From the IMG/VR virus record IMGVR_UViG_3300036768_000839, positions 1-21,976 of that record: a stretch of DNA of 21,976 bases, one strand, 5' to 3'. Position 1 is the first letter of the stretch. Every line of letters begins with the position of its first letter. The translations under genes and the position numbers were made by a program. Source of the DNA: a virus. The notes below the pieces were generated by a model. The model saw only the letters and a list, made by a program, of their open reading frames with translations, had not been told where the DNA came from and did not search any database. Positions 7,622-14,659 of the stretch are shown here, in pieces.

Positions 7622-8002
7622 TTACGCCGGATTCGTCATCGCGCCGGTGCCCTTCCAAGTGAACGAATAAGTGACGTGCCCTTGCTGATTGGGCACCGAT
7701 GGTTCTAATGTTTCAATTAGCGCCGAGATTGAATAGAACTTGTTACTATCGCCCATATACAACTGCAATGTTACAGTTGTTCCAACATCGATTGCGGCCT
7801 CGGGCATGGCGGTACTGTCCCAGTTAGCGGTCACAGAACCAGAATATTCATTAACGGTCTTGAGATACTGTGCATTTCCGCCGCTGCCGGAATGCGTGAT
7901 CTCTGCCAGACGGTTCTTTTTAGTCATCTTCCAATCTAACACGTCCAGGGTCACGCCACCGGCAACCACCTTACCGCCGTTGCCCTTGTGAAAAGTCGGT
8001 AT
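7622..8002 (-). CDS. Tail tube-type protein (126 aa, AUA start)
   Basis: This is a small beta-rich protein with the look of a phage tail tube subunit: an N-terminal GGKVVAGGVTLDVLDWKMTK, an EITHSGSGG turn, VNEYSGSVTANWD, and a C-terminal strand HVTYSFTWKGTGAM. It lies just upstream of the tail chaperone, the usual place. The open frame begins after TGA GCG with ATA (8002-8000), which follows AGGAG by exactly 6 nt. The next common start, a GTG 11 codons later, lacks a good ribosome binding site and would cut the residues PTFHKGNGGK, which read as a natural tube-protein N-terminus. The neighbouring 178-aa gene could be the tube instead, with this as a paralogue or completion protein. Confidence 0.75.
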   Translation of the reverse strand: MPTFHKGNGGKVVAGGVTLDVLDWKMTKKNRLAEITHSGSGGNAQYLKTVNEYSGSVTANWDSTAMPEAAIDVGTTVTLQLYMGDSNKFYSISALIETLEPSVPNQQGHVTYSFTWKGTGAMTNPA

Positions 8003-8013
8003 CGCTCACTCCT
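8000..8013 (-). promoter_or_regulatory. AUA initiation site of the 126-aa tail protein
   Basis: GAGGAG, the spacer TGAGCG, then ATA CCG ACT. An in-frame TGA lies two codons upstream of ATA, so no upstream start is possible. This is one of the clearest ATA starts in the window. Confidence 0.8.
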
Positions 8014-8016
8014 CTA

Positions 8017-8553
8017 CTACACTTGGCCAAGCAGCCAGATTCGATAGGTCACAGCCGAAGTCCCAGGATTGTAAATCCCGAGAATATCGCCCGTACCTGC
8101 CGTTACTGACCAGCCGTTGGTTCCCGACAGATTAGCCAGAAACAGACTATCCGTCACCGTGATGTAATCGGTCGCACTTGTCCCGGCAAATGGACCTTGC
8201 CAGGCGTTAGCCTGGCCACGCGGGCCAAAACGAAGCGCCTTAGTCCCGTCTGGCGCGTCAATGGCAAGGATGACCACGCGCAAATAGGTAAAGGTGATCG
8301 TATCACCGAACGGGTTCTTCAGAGAACCGACCAGGTCGAGGTTGTCCGCCGTACTGGCAGCCACGGTGCGCTCGTCGCGGAACCACTCGTTGCACTTCAG
8401 AGCCCCGCTCGCGCCATGTGTGATCGAATATTCGAGCGAGTCGAAGTTGTTCGCGCCAATCGATATCGTGTCGATTAGCTGAGTGATCTCCGAGTCATAC
8501 TGCAACGTGGCATGGCCAGTGATGCCGATTGTTGCGTTTAAGGTGTTCGCTAT
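8017..8553 (-). CDS. Major tail or tail decoration protein candidate (178 aa, AUA start)
   Basis: The product is beta-rich, with many Thr, Ser, Gly and Asn and no membrane span or enzymatic motif. Visible stretches are ANTLNATIGITGHATLQYD at the N-terminus, SIGANNFDSLEYSI, ITFTYLRVVILAIDAPDG and a Gly/Thr-rich C-terminus ending in RIWLLGQV. Together with the 126-aa neighbour it occupies the tail tube position between the tail terminator gene and the chaperone. The start is ATA (8553-8551), 5 nt after GGAGG and overlapping the TAG of the upstream gene as ATAG. A GTG at 8589 would lie 40 nt inside the upstream gene and has no comparable ribosome binding site. Which of the two genes is the tube is undecided. 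Confidence 0.75.
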   Translation of the reverse strand: MANTLNATIGITGHATLQYDSEITQLIDTISIGANNFDSLEYSITHGASGALKCNEWFRDERTVAASTADNLDLVGSLKNPFGDTITFTYLRVVILAIDAPDGTKALRFGPRGQANAWQGPFAGTSATDYITVTDSLFLANLSGTNGWSVTAGTGDILGIYNPGTSAVTYRIWLLGQV

Positions 8554-8990
8554 CGGTTCCTCCTCGTCGCTTGTAGCAACACTCGCCACGATCCAGACGC
8601 GACTAGCACCGGCTGAGCGTCCTGGCTACCGTCCTGCTGAATCTCGCTCGTCTGCGGCTCTAACCACAAACACCGTCGCCCACCAGACAGCGGAAAGAAT
8701 CTCTCCTGATGGTCATAGGTCGAAGACAACGCTTCAACAATTTCGGAAAACGCATCCAATCCAGAACCGGGCGAATTCCAGACAGAGATCGTAACGTTGA
8801 CCTCTTGAGTATAGTCCCGACCGCTGGTCCATTGAGGGCGCTCAGACTGCAAAGTGATTCGTGCGTATGGACTAGCGGCGCTATCTGGGACTCGGCCATA
8901 CCACAGACCGCCAGGAACTAGCCGAGCAAGCGGGCTCGCCTCCCAGCGCCGCTTGAAAGCACGCAAGATTTCAAACTCGTTCTCAGTCAT
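8550..8990 (-). CDS. Tail terminator/completion-type protein (146 aa)
   Basis: The size and position (after the HK97 gp10-like gene, before the tail tube genes) match the DUF3168/lambda gpU-type tail terminator that caps the tail and joins it to the head. The fold looks right: an N-terminal helix (FEILRAFKRRWEASPLARLV), a beta strand with SPYARITLQSE, VNVTISVWNS, then a helix with DAFSEIVEAL and a C-terminal strand (GSWRVLLQATRR). The start is ATG (8990-8988), overlapping the upstream TGA as ATGA. Its last bases carry the Shine-Dalgarno sequence and half of the start codon of the next gene. The family call is from pattern and order, not a certain match. Confidence 0.7.
   Translation of the reverse strand: MTENEFEILRAFKRRWEASPLARLVPGGLWYGRVPDSAASPYARITLQSERPQWTSGRDYTQEVNVTISVWNSPGSGLDAFSEIVEALSSTYDHQERFFPLSGGRRCLWLEPQTSEIQQDGSQDAQPVLVASGSWRVLLQATRRNR
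8551..8563 (-). promoter_or_regulatory. AUA initiation site of the 178-aa tail protein
   Basis: GAGGAGG, the spacer AACCG, then ATAG, in which ATA overlaps the upstream TAG stop. The AACCGATA context recurs at the start of the 238-aa decoration-type gene (12630). Confidence 0.75.
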
Positions 8991-9358
8991 TGCTTCGCTA
9001 TCGCTTGCAGCTGTGGCTTGGTTCGCCGCAGTGTTTCCAGAAGACCTAATCGCCGGCGGTAAAGCTCCAGAATCAGCATATACTTCGCATTAGCCAAGTA
9101 ACCAACCCTGACCTTCAAACCCTCAGAAATCACACCAGTAGCGCTACTCGGCTGGAACAATACGGACCTCTGGCCGAATCCAGTACGCTTGCGCGGATAC
9201 TCGCCTGGCTTGCTCGGCGTAACATATGGGCGAGGATTGCTGACATTGAGAAATCCCATGTGCACTGTAACAAAGTGCGCAGCGATTGCCAGCAACTTCT
9301 GAGCTGCCTTCTGGCGCATTTCGGCCATCGCCTCATCGCCACGCCACCGCGTAGTCAT
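8987..9358 (-). CDS. HK97 gp10-like neck/tail connector protein (123 aa)
   Basis: This small basic protein begins MTTRWRGDEAMAEMRQKAAQ, continues with an N-terminal helix and has a middle segment RPYVTPSKPGEYPRKRTG. That Pro/Arg-rich patch (PG.YP..RTG) is typical of HK97 gp10-family neck proteins. A beta-like GLKVRVGYLANAKYMLILEL and a C-terminal basic helix follow. The start chosen is the ATG at 9358, which overlaps the upstream TGA (ATGA) and has AGGA 4 nt upstream. A GTG five codons earlier is possible but lies inside the upstream gene. It would bridge the head connector and the tail terminator. Confidence 0.72.
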   Translation of the reverse strand: MTTRWRGDEAMAEMRQKAAQKLLAIAAHFVTVHMGFLNVSNPRPYVTPSKPGEYPRKRTGFGQRSVLFQPSSATGVISEGLKVRVGYLANAKYMLILELYRRRLGLLETLRRTKPQLQAIAKQ

Positions 9359-9996
9359 GTCTTCCTCGAACACGTCACTTGCGGCAACTCGTCAATCCGG
9401 TCTGAATTCGTCCAGCTGACCACCTCGTAGATTTTACCGGCCTTGTCTCGAATCTGGTCATTCACCGTTAGTGCCAACCTGTGGCCAAGGATCACGGTAT
9501 AAGATCGTCGCGTTAGGCGCTTGCCTTGCTCCTCCAGAGCCTCAACATCGGTTTCTTGGATTCGAGCTGGAACCGCACTATAGACACAAACCCACACGGG
9601 TCGATCACTACTCGTGGAGTCGGCCCGATGCAGCGATCGCCATACGCTAATCTCCTGATCTAGGCCAGCATTAAGCGCCAGATTGCGCGTTACCAGCTTC
9701 CAAGTCTGCCGCAAAGCCCACCAGTTCACCGTTAGGATTGTCCAGCGATCACCGCTCGAATCTTGTAGCCAATCCCCAGGCTTCGGCTTCAAGCCGAACA
9801 GATTGGGCAAAACCCAGCTGACATCCTGACTGGTGTAATTGCCCGCCGAAGCGAATAGCTCTTGTTGCGTCAGAGCACGCCTAAGCGCGCTTTGATGAAA
9901 CGGCCACTTTTGAATCTGTCCGTCGTTCAGAGCGCAATAGGTCACTGTTTCCAGGCCGTCTACGATCTTGTAATCGTCGGCGATCTTCAGGGCCAC
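9355..9996 (-). CDS. Head-tail connector/closure protein (213 aa)
   Basis: The gene lies between the head genes and the gp10-like gene. Two related segments can be seen: GDWLQDSSGDRWTILTV at about residues 75-92 and NDQIRDKAGKIYEVVSW at about 180-197. Each has the polar-turn and strand pattern of phage head-closure proteins (SPP1 gp16-like), so the protein may be a duplication of that fold. The start is one of two GTG codons six nt apart (10002 or 9996). The second has AGAGG at 8 nt and is preferred; the first has only 2 nt. The tRNA gene lies directly upstream in the same transcription direction. The role is inferred from order and weak similarity. Confidence 0.68.
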   Translation of the reverse strand: MALKIADDYKIVDGLETVTYCALNDGQIQKWPFHQSALRRALTQQELFASAGNYTSQDVSWVLPNLFGLKPKPGDWLQDSSGDRWTILTVNWWALRQTWKLVTRNLALNAGLDQEISVWRSLHRADSTSSDRPVWVCVYSAVPARIQETDVEALEEQGKRLTRRSYTVILGHRLALTVNDQIRDKAGKIYEVVSWTNSDRIDELPQVTCSRKT

Positions 9997-10012
9997 AATC
10001 ACAACCTCTCAC

Positions 10013-10084
10013 TTCCGGGGGCAGGAATCGAACCTGCGACCTCCAGCTGATAGGACTGGCGAGCTACCACTACTCTACCCCGGT
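10013..10084 (-). tRNA. Initiator-like tRNA with anticodon UAU (reads AUA), C at position 37
   Basis: The 72-nt cloverleaf folds fully: acceptor ACCGGGG/CCCCGGA, D arm GAGT-AGTGGTA-GCTC, anticodon arm CCAGT-CCTATCA-GCTGG, variable loop AGGTC, T arm GCAGG-TTCGATT-CCTGC, discriminator A. CCA is not encoded. Features shared with bacterial tRNA-fMet are no pair at 1:72 (A x A), C3:G70, G4:C69, A11:U24, A73, C32, A38 and the AGGUC variable loop. Differences are anticodon UAU instead of CAU, C33 instead of U33, C37 instead of a purine, a 7-nt D loop, and only the middle one of the three initiator GC pairs (G30:C40) kept. U34-A35-U36-C37 complements GAUA, the tetranucleotide found at nine gene starts here. 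It could instead be a degenerate elongator tRNA-Ile(AUA). It lies 6 nt after one late gene and just before another, so it should be cut out of the late mRNA. Confidence 0.85.
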
Positions 10085-10090
10085 CCCCAA

Positions 10091-10318
10091 TCAAATTCCC
10101 CGCTGCCGAATCTCCCAGGGGGCCACCGCCACTGATCCGGCAGCCTCCAGCTGCTGGTTGATTTCTTTCAATTGCTGGACCAGAGAATTAAAGTATTCGG
10201 TCCAGCTGACCGATTGACCGTCGATCGAATAGGACGGCTTGGGACTGGCGGTGATTTCCGCCAGTCGAGCGGCGATATTCTCCTTGACAGCTTTCAGATT
10301 GTCTTCGTAGCTCGCCAT
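10091..10318 (-). CDS. Small helical protein of the head-tail module (75 aa)
   Basis: The product is a small, largely helical polar protein beginning MASYEDNLKAVKENIAARLAEI. It has a central SYSIDGQSVSWTEY segment and a helix LVQQLKEINQQLEAAG that could form a coiled coil. The start ATG overlaps the upstream TGA (TGATG) and has AGGTGA 4 nt upstream. Genes of this kind lie between capsid and connector genes in other phages, but I cannot name the family. The initiator-like tRNA follows 6 nt after the stop. Confidence 0.7.
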   Translation of the reverse strand: MASYEDNLKAVKENIAARLAEITASPKPSYSIDGQSVSWTEYFNSLVQQLKEINQQLEAAGSVAVAPWEIRQRGI

Positions 10319-10683
10319 CAGCTCACCTTGGCAATCACCCTATCTAGCTCGCCACGCGCCACCTGCTCTTGCAGCCGCTTCCAGCTTTCTTGCTTTCCTT
10401 GCCTCTGGAAGTTAGCCTGCAAGAATTTGTCCCAGGCGTCTTGCTCGCTGTCGGCGTCCAGCTCCAGCCTCTTGACCGGAGCCGGACTGTGCCGCAGCTC
10501 CACTCGATAGCGCCCCTTGCCACTATTAGGCAACTGTGTTTCCGCTGTAGTCTTGCGGGCCAGCTCATGCATCAGCCTGAGATTCTCAGCTCGCAGCTCT
10601 GCCAGCTCCGCAGTAGGATCGGACGACCTCGTAGAGTCCAGATAGTCAGCGCCAGCTTCCAGTGTCTTTTCTTTTTTTCCCAT
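10318..10683 (-). CDS. Unknown head-module protein (121 aa), coiled-coil N-terminal half
   Basis: The N-terminal half is charged, with a probable coiled coil at about residues 23-46 (PTAELAELRAENLRLMHELARK). The C-terminal half holds a RYRVELRHS strand followed by LELDADSEQDAWDKFLQAN and a basic helix. The latter pattern resembles small viral or phage domains that modify sequence alignment-poor head proteins, but I do not recognise it. The start is ATG with AGAGG about 10 nt upstream. A run of seven A at codons 3-5 is potentially slippery, but the -1 frame stops within about 15 codons. The gene lies 14 nt after the major capsid gene. Confidence 0.65.
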   Translation of the reverse strand: MGKKEKTLEAGADYLDSTRSSDPTAELAELRAENLRLMHELARKTTAETQLPNSGKGRYRVELRHSPAPVKRLELDADSEQDAWDKFLQANFQRQGKQESWKRLQEQVARGELDRVIAKVS

Positions 10684-10697
10684 ATTTGGCCATCCTC

Positions 10698-11894
10698 TTA
10701 CGCGCGGCTTTCGTTCATCGCCCGAGGCTCAACCACACTTACCGCGTCCTTAACAGTTACTTTGACCTGGAACACAATGTCCCGATTAAATGCGTCGGGG
10801 TGGTTAGGTGATGCCTCCTCCATCTCAATGTCCCAATTGACAAATCGCCGGAGCAGCTCGCTCACGTCACCCAGCCACCAGTCCGTATCTGTGGCTGCAC
10901 GAGCGGCTAACAGATTGCTGGACAAGATTTGATAGTTAGCCACCGGGTTAGCGGCGATAGTTTGCGTAGGATTGCCCGAGGTCGCATACCCAGGAGTCGC
11001 AACACGGATTTCTGTTGCGCTCACAATCCGCTTGGCCGTGAACAGATTCTGCGGCGTGACCACGAGATGCTTGGGCGTGATCAGGATGGGCTCCCCGGTG
11101 TAGGGGTCAGTGATCGCGGACAGAGTGAGCAATGCGTTCTCAATATCGGTCCAGTCAACTAGCGCATTGCTCGTGGTTACGTTTTTCCAAGGAGTCGATG
11201 TCTGATAGGTAGCGTAACTGGTGCCCTTCCAGTGGTAACGATGGCCACCAGCAACTGCCGAAACAGCCCCGGCGTTCTCGTCAATCAAAGCGTCAATTAC
11301 TCGCTTTTCGAGGTTCAAGCCGGCATAGAACCCAGCCCGCCTGGCCCGCTGCAACAACAGCCCAGTCTTATCGCCGAAAATCGCCTCGCGCGTTAAGGCG
11401 ATCCTCATGCCGCGCTTTTGCTTGGCAGCAACCTCAATATAATCTTCACTGACTCCCACGGTGGGGTAGTCATTGCCTTCACTGACAACCAGCATTTCAT
11501 CCCCGATCTCGGAGATGCCAGGAATCTTCTCCATGTCCTGGTTGTCAGTCTGCACCACCGGCACCACGGGCGTGAAGACGAACTGCTCGTCTTGGTAGCC
11601 CTGCCGGATAGTGCTGAACAGAATCTGGCCGGTGATGTGAGAGAAGTCCGAATAGCGGACTGCACCGGCTTCAAGCAGTTCGTTGCGACGGTACAGACGC
11701 CCGCTCTTGGGGCGCAAATTGCGAACCCACTCTTCGCCAAGAAAGGCTTCGGCAAGATCGCGGAAGCTGAAATCCTCCGGTCGCAGGTGCCCATTGTCAA
11801 GAGCTTCGGATAGATGCCGGCAAACTACCCCAGTTCCCTGGAGTTCGCATTGCCGCTTTAATTCGCGCGAGTTAACGCATCGAGTGCCTGGTAT
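10698..11894 (-). CDS. Major capsid protein (398 aa, AUA start)
   Basis: The product has the length and look of an HK97-fold major capsid protein: a spine-helix-like RRNELLEAGAVRYSDFSHITGQILFSTI, then GEPILITPKHLVVTPQNLF typical of Mu gpT/HK97-type capsids, and a strand-rich C-terminus (WWLGDVSELL, FQVKVTVKDAVSVVEPRA). It follows the protease/scaffold and decoration genes, as expected. The frame is open from a TAG 7 codons before ATA (11894-11892), and ATA has AAGGAG 7 nt upstream. The first in-frame ATG, GTG or TTG is a TTG at 11717, without a good ribosome binding site, which would remove 59 residues. Those residues read as sensible protein (CRHLSEALDNGHL, LRPEDFSFRDLAEAFLGEEW), so the ATA start is strongly preferred. 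Confidence 0.88.
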   Translation of the reverse strand: MPGTRCVNSRELKRQCELQGTGVVCRHLSEALDNGHLRPEDFSFRDLAEAFLGEEWVRNLRPKSGRLYRRNELLEAGAVRYSDFSHITGQILFSTIRQGYQDEQFVFTPVVPVVQTDNQDMEKIPGISEIGDEMLVVSEGNDYPTVGVSEDYIEVAAKQKRGMRIALTREAIFGDKTGLLLQRARRAGFYAGLNLEKRVIDALIDENAGAVSAVAGGHRYHWKGTSYATYQTSTPWKNVTTSNALVDWTDIENALLTLSAITDPYTGEPILITPKHLVVTPQNLFTAKRIVSATEIRVATPGYATSGNPTQTIAANPVANYQILSSNLLAARAATDTDWWLGDVSELLRRFVNWDIEMEEASPNHPDAFNRDIVFQVKVTVKDAVSVVEPRAMNESRA

Positions 11895-11907
11895 CTCTGA
11901 TCTCCTT
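11892..11907 (-). promoter_or_regulatory. AUA initiation site of the major capsid gene
   Basis: AAGGAG, the spacer ATCAGAG, then ATA CCA GGC. This is the strongest Shine-Dalgarno among the ATA sites, at an ideal 7 nt. An in-frame TAG lies seven codons upstream and the next common start 59 codons downstream. Confidence 0.85.
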
Positions 11908-11915
11908 TTCAGCTA

Positions 11916-12632
11916 TTAGACTCTACCCGCCACAAAAGAGCAATAATCCAGCAACAGGGTTTCACTATTGGCACCACCAGCTTTCAAATAGCCGGCCACA
12001 AGGCGCATCTCGGTTGCAGACGCATAACCCAAAGTGTGTTTGATCTTGGAGCCGTTGCTATCGGTCAATTGGGTGTCGTCCACGAAATAGGTGAACTCGT
12101 AGTTGGTTCCATCTACTGGACGGCCAATAATCCGCAGAGTCTGGTAATTACTACCACCCGCAGTGAACGTCGAAGTGGTGCGCTTGACAGTGGAGCCATT
12201 CTTGCACGCACAACGCCAGGTAGTTTCGCCGTCTACCTTGTAGATTAGAACGCCACTGTTCGAGATATTGTCACCGCCGCCATTGTCTGACAATAAATCA
12301 GCGCCGGCAGCATCGGCCAGACCAACAGCAACGTTCGCATCGTCACTGTTGGCCTCAACGAATTTGATCCGCGCCTCAAAGATCAGCGTGCAGTCAGCCT
12401 GGAATAAGGCGACCTCATTCGTGCTACGGACCATCACTTCGTTATTGTCAGTCGACCCGGTCGACATTGACACGACGCCATTCTTGGCGTCCGTAGCCGC
12501 TGGGGCAGATATGCCAGTATCCGCAGCAAGCGAAGTCCAGAAGTGCGGCGAGATGTACCAATCAAAATCATCGAACCGTTCATACTGCAGTCTTGCACGC
12601 GAAAACCACTCTGGTAGAATAACGTCTCGTAT
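11916..12632 (-). CDS. Capsid decoration-type protein with jelly-roll/LamG-like body (238 aa, AUA start)
   Basis: The gene lies between the protease/scaffold and the major capsid gene, the usual place of decoration proteins. Residues 55-238 form a beta-sandwich-like region: ALFQADCTLIFEARIKF, VAVGLADA, a Gly/Asn-rich loop, WRCACKNGSTVK, LRIIGRPVDG and LVAGYLKAGG. That pattern is seen in LamG-like domains of phage head proteins. The frame opens after a TGA 8 codons before ATA (12632-12630), which has GGGAG at 5 nt. The first GTG is 53 codons later. The residues between (RDVILPEWFSRARLQYERFD, WYISPHFWTSLAAD) are clearly protein-like, so the ATA start is strongly supported. The decoration role is inferred. 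Confidence 0.78.
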   Translation of the reverse strand: MRDVILPEWFSRARLQYERFDDFDWYISPHFWTSLAADTGISAPAATDAKNGVVSMSTGSTDNNEVMVRSTNEVALFQADCTLIFEARIKFVEANSDDANVAVGLADAAGADLLSDNGGGDNISNSGVLIYKVDGETTWRCACKNGSTVKRTTSTFTAGGSNYQTLRIIGRPVDGTNYEFTYFVDDTQLTDSNGSKIKHTLGYASATEMRLVAGYLKAGGANSETLLLDYCSFVAGRV

Positions 12633-12642
12633 CGGTTCTCCC
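12630..12642 (-). promoter_or_regulatory. AUA initiation site of the decoration-type gene
   Basis: GGGAG, the spacer AACCG, then ATA CGA GAC. The region is closed upstream by an in-frame TGA, and no ATG, GTG or TTG is in frame for the next 52 codons. Confidence 0.83.
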
Positions 12643-12645
12643 TTC

Positions 12646-13749
12646 TTAATTCAGAATTGCCTCGGCTAATGTCTTACCATCGGTGATCAGCCTAACCGAC
12701 TCACGCACACCTTGACTGCGCGCCCCGCTAGGCCGCGAATTGGCGGTTCGCTCTTTCGCCCAAGCGAGCACACGCAAGGCCTGCTCCTCTTCTAGGCCAA
12801 CTACCGCTTTGGCCAAAGTCTCGGGGTCTTCGACTCCAGCGATTTTGACCAGGGCGGCTGCCCTGGCCTCAGTCAAGCCGGCGATAGAACGATTGCGCGA
12901 CTCCTTCTGTTCTGACCCATCGGTTGGCTCGTCTCCCGTATCACTCGCCATCTGATCGTCCGCCGCTGGCGGTTCCTCCTGGCCCGCCGTGACCTTGCGG
13001 TGAGTTTTGATTAGCTCCACTACTTGCTTTAGTGCCTCTTCATCGCCGTCTAAAGCCTGATCGACCGCGGCCATAATTGCGGCGCGGAACCCGTCTTTCA
13101 GCGCGTCCATTGGGTCAGTTTCAGGCTCAGGCTCTGGCAGCTCGGCTGAAGCCGCCGGCATATCGCCGTCTACCTCCAACAATCGACGGCGCATCTGCCT
13201 GGGTAGCTTCCTGTCCGTAGACAGTCGATCGAGCAATTCCGTAAACTTGATTCGTGCTATCTTCCTTGCCTCCCATAGACTAGAGTTTGTGGCCGGGTCC
13301 GACACCAAATCCACAGAGTAGACCTTGGCGATTTCCGTAATCACCTGCACACCGTCGCGCACTTCCCATTGTGCCGCTTCGGCATTGTGCGACAAGCCAA
13401 ATAGACCAAGGGCACGCTCGCAATCCTCGCATACCCGAGATGCGACAGGATGTTCCCGCACAAAGTACAGATCGCCAACAATCGCATCTCCGCTAAGCCG
13501 AGCGTTCCGAATTTTGCCGAAGAGCTGCTCAACTGGTCGGAATTTCTCACCAGTAGAAGGGTGATCCAAATAAACCTTAACGTCCTCGTATAGCCCCGAA
13601 TCAATGGCCCGGCGCATCGCCTCGGGAGTGTAATAGCGACCATTCGCCGAGGAAGCGCCCAAAATCTTGACGCCCTCAATCACACCGTTGGCACGATCCA
13701 CTTGTAGCGGAACAGCCGACTTGATGGGGGCCTCGATGATGCGCAATAT
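12646..13749 (-). CDS. Prohead protease fused to scaffold-like C-terminal domain (367 aa)
   Basis: The N-terminal half (about 1-165) resembles capsid maturation proteases: KILGASSANGRYYTPEAM, VYLDHPS, GDLYFVREHP, GLSHNAEAA with a candidate catalytic His, and VYSVDLVSDPATNSSLWEA with the conserved S-x-D-x-V-x-x-P-A pattern. The C-terminal half is acidic and helical (EPEPETDPMDAL, EEALKQVVELIKTHRKV, EEQALRVLAWAKER), as expected of a scaffold removed during maturation. The start is ATA (13749-13747), overlapping the upstream TGA as TGATA, 5 nt after GGAG, or TTG immediately after it at 8 nt. A TTG at 13782 would lie 33 nt inside the upstream gene. The ATA/TTG choice changes one residue only. Confidence 0.8.
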   Translation of the reverse strand: MLRIIEAPIKSAVPLQVDRANGVIEGVKILGASSANGRYYTPEAMRRAIDSGLYEDVKVYLDHPSTGEKFRPVEQLFGKIRNARLSGDAIVGDLYFVREHPVASRVCEDCERALGLFGLSHNAEAAQWEVRDGVQVITEIAKVYSVDLVSDPATNSSLWEARKIARIKFTELLDRLSTDRKLPRQMRRRLLEVDGDMPAASAELPEPEPETDPMDALKDGFRAAIMAAVDQALDGDEEALKQVVELIKTHRKVTAGQEEPPAADDQMASDTGDEPTDGSEQKESRNRSIAGLTEARAAALVKIAGVEDPETLAKAVVGLEEEQALRVLAWAKERTANSRPSGARSQGVRESVRLITDGKTLAEAILN

Positions 13750-13758
13750 CACAACTCC
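13747..13758 (-). promoter_or_regulatory. ATA/TTG initiation site of the protease/scaffold gene
   Basis: GGGAG, TTGTG, then ATA TTG CGC. Both ATA (5 nt) and TTG (8 nt) are possible, and GTG is only 2 nt away. The base before ATA is G and ATA overlaps the upstream TGA. Confidence 0.45.
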
Positions 13759-14657
13759 CTCAACACCGGAGTGAGATAGCAACGACAGTTCCAGGCAATC
13801 GAACCATCAGCCTCTTGTGGCGGCCGTGGCATCTCGTCTAGCCCCTTTTGCCCGCGCTTGGGTTGCTTATAATATCGCGTCCCATTTCTGCCCCGGTGCT
13901 CAGGCCTAGTATTCTGGTCCAGGGTTGCGTGAATCTGATAGCCGATTACCAGGTCGCCAACTGATTCAAACGAATCTAACTGTGCCTGGCCGACTACGGC
14001 CATTCCGAAGGTGCGAGCAGTCCGACGCGCACGAACACGATTGTTCTCAAGATAGGGCAAGACTAGCTCAGCCACTTCTTGCTGACTTTTTCCGCTCGCC
14101 AGCCCAGCAGCGATTTCATTAGCCAAATCCCGTGGCAACTTCTTGACGGAATCACCAATAGCGCGCCAATTGGAAGGCTTGATCCACCGCGACAATACAC
14201 GCAACACGTCTTGTTCCGCCGGTGGCTGGAATAGCAGCTGTTTAAATAGCGATCGCTTTTGTCTGTTTGTCAGCTGATCTCCACGTAAATCAGCCGCCAG
14301 GTTGGCCACCTGGAGCTTTTGATTGGGGCTAATTTGCAGACTTAAGCTACCCTGCTCCTGTAAGCTACTACGACTCTCAGTAGCACGCAATGCCAAAGAT
14401 CGCAAAAGCAACTGTCGCGCTCGCAAATAGCCGATCTTATACAGCCGCTTGAACTCCGTAACGAAAGCCTGCACCAGGAGAGCGGGAATCTGACTCAGGA
14501 GCTCCAGGGCACGCCTGTAATTGAAGATATAGTCTCGCGGGTTAGCGAGCAATTCTCGAAGACTACGCCAAACGCGAACAATCGCCCGATCAATCGCCAA
14601 GACAGAACGATCGACGCTAGCTAGTGTTCGCTTCCACAACTGTAGGTGGTGAGCCAT
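13749..14657 (-). CDS. Mu gpF / SPP1 gp7-like head morphogenesis protein (302 aa)
   Basis: The helical N-terminal two thirds (WRSLRELLANPRDYIFNYRRALELL, VQAFVTEFKRLYKIGYLRARQLLL) are followed by ARRTARTFGMAVVGQAQLDSF and the family's characteristic C-terminal segment: LDQNTRPEHRGRNGTRYY, a Pro/Lys-rich loop, and IAWNCRCYLTPVL with the conserved NCRC. In Mu and SPP1 this minor head protein is packaged or attached inside the procapsid and helps portal incorporation and DNA entry. The position directly after the portal gene fits. The start is ATG, 2 nt after the portal stop, with only a weak site (GAG), so translational coupling is likely. Confidence 0.85.
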   Translation of the reverse strand: MAHHLQLWKRTLASVDRSVLAIDRAIVRVWRSLRELLANPRDYIFNYRRALELLSQIPALLVQAFVTEFKRLYKIGYLRARQLLLRSLALRATESRSSLQEQGSLSLQISPNQKLQVANLAADLRGDQLTNRQKRSLFKQLLFQPPAEQDVLRVLSRWIKPSNWRAIGDSVKKLPRDLANEIAAGLASGKSQQEVAELVLPYLENNRVRARRTARTFGMAVVGQAQLDSFESVGDLVIGYQIHATLDQNTRPEHRGRNGTRYYKQPKRGQKGLDEMPRPPQEADGSIAWNCRCYLTPVLREL

Positions 14658-14659
14658 AG

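Noticed and set aside
10013-10084. Plain elongator tRNA-Ile for rare AUA codons
   Set aside because: Not excluded, but ranked lower: C37, C33 and the unpaired 1:72 are poor for an elongator, while A11:U24 and the nine GAUA starts point to initiation.
10666-10690. Slippery A-run and overlapping ATG at the start of the 121-aa gene
   Set aside because: The alternative frame ends after about 15 codons and its ATG sits directly on the Shine-Dalgarno, so no meaningful product is expected.
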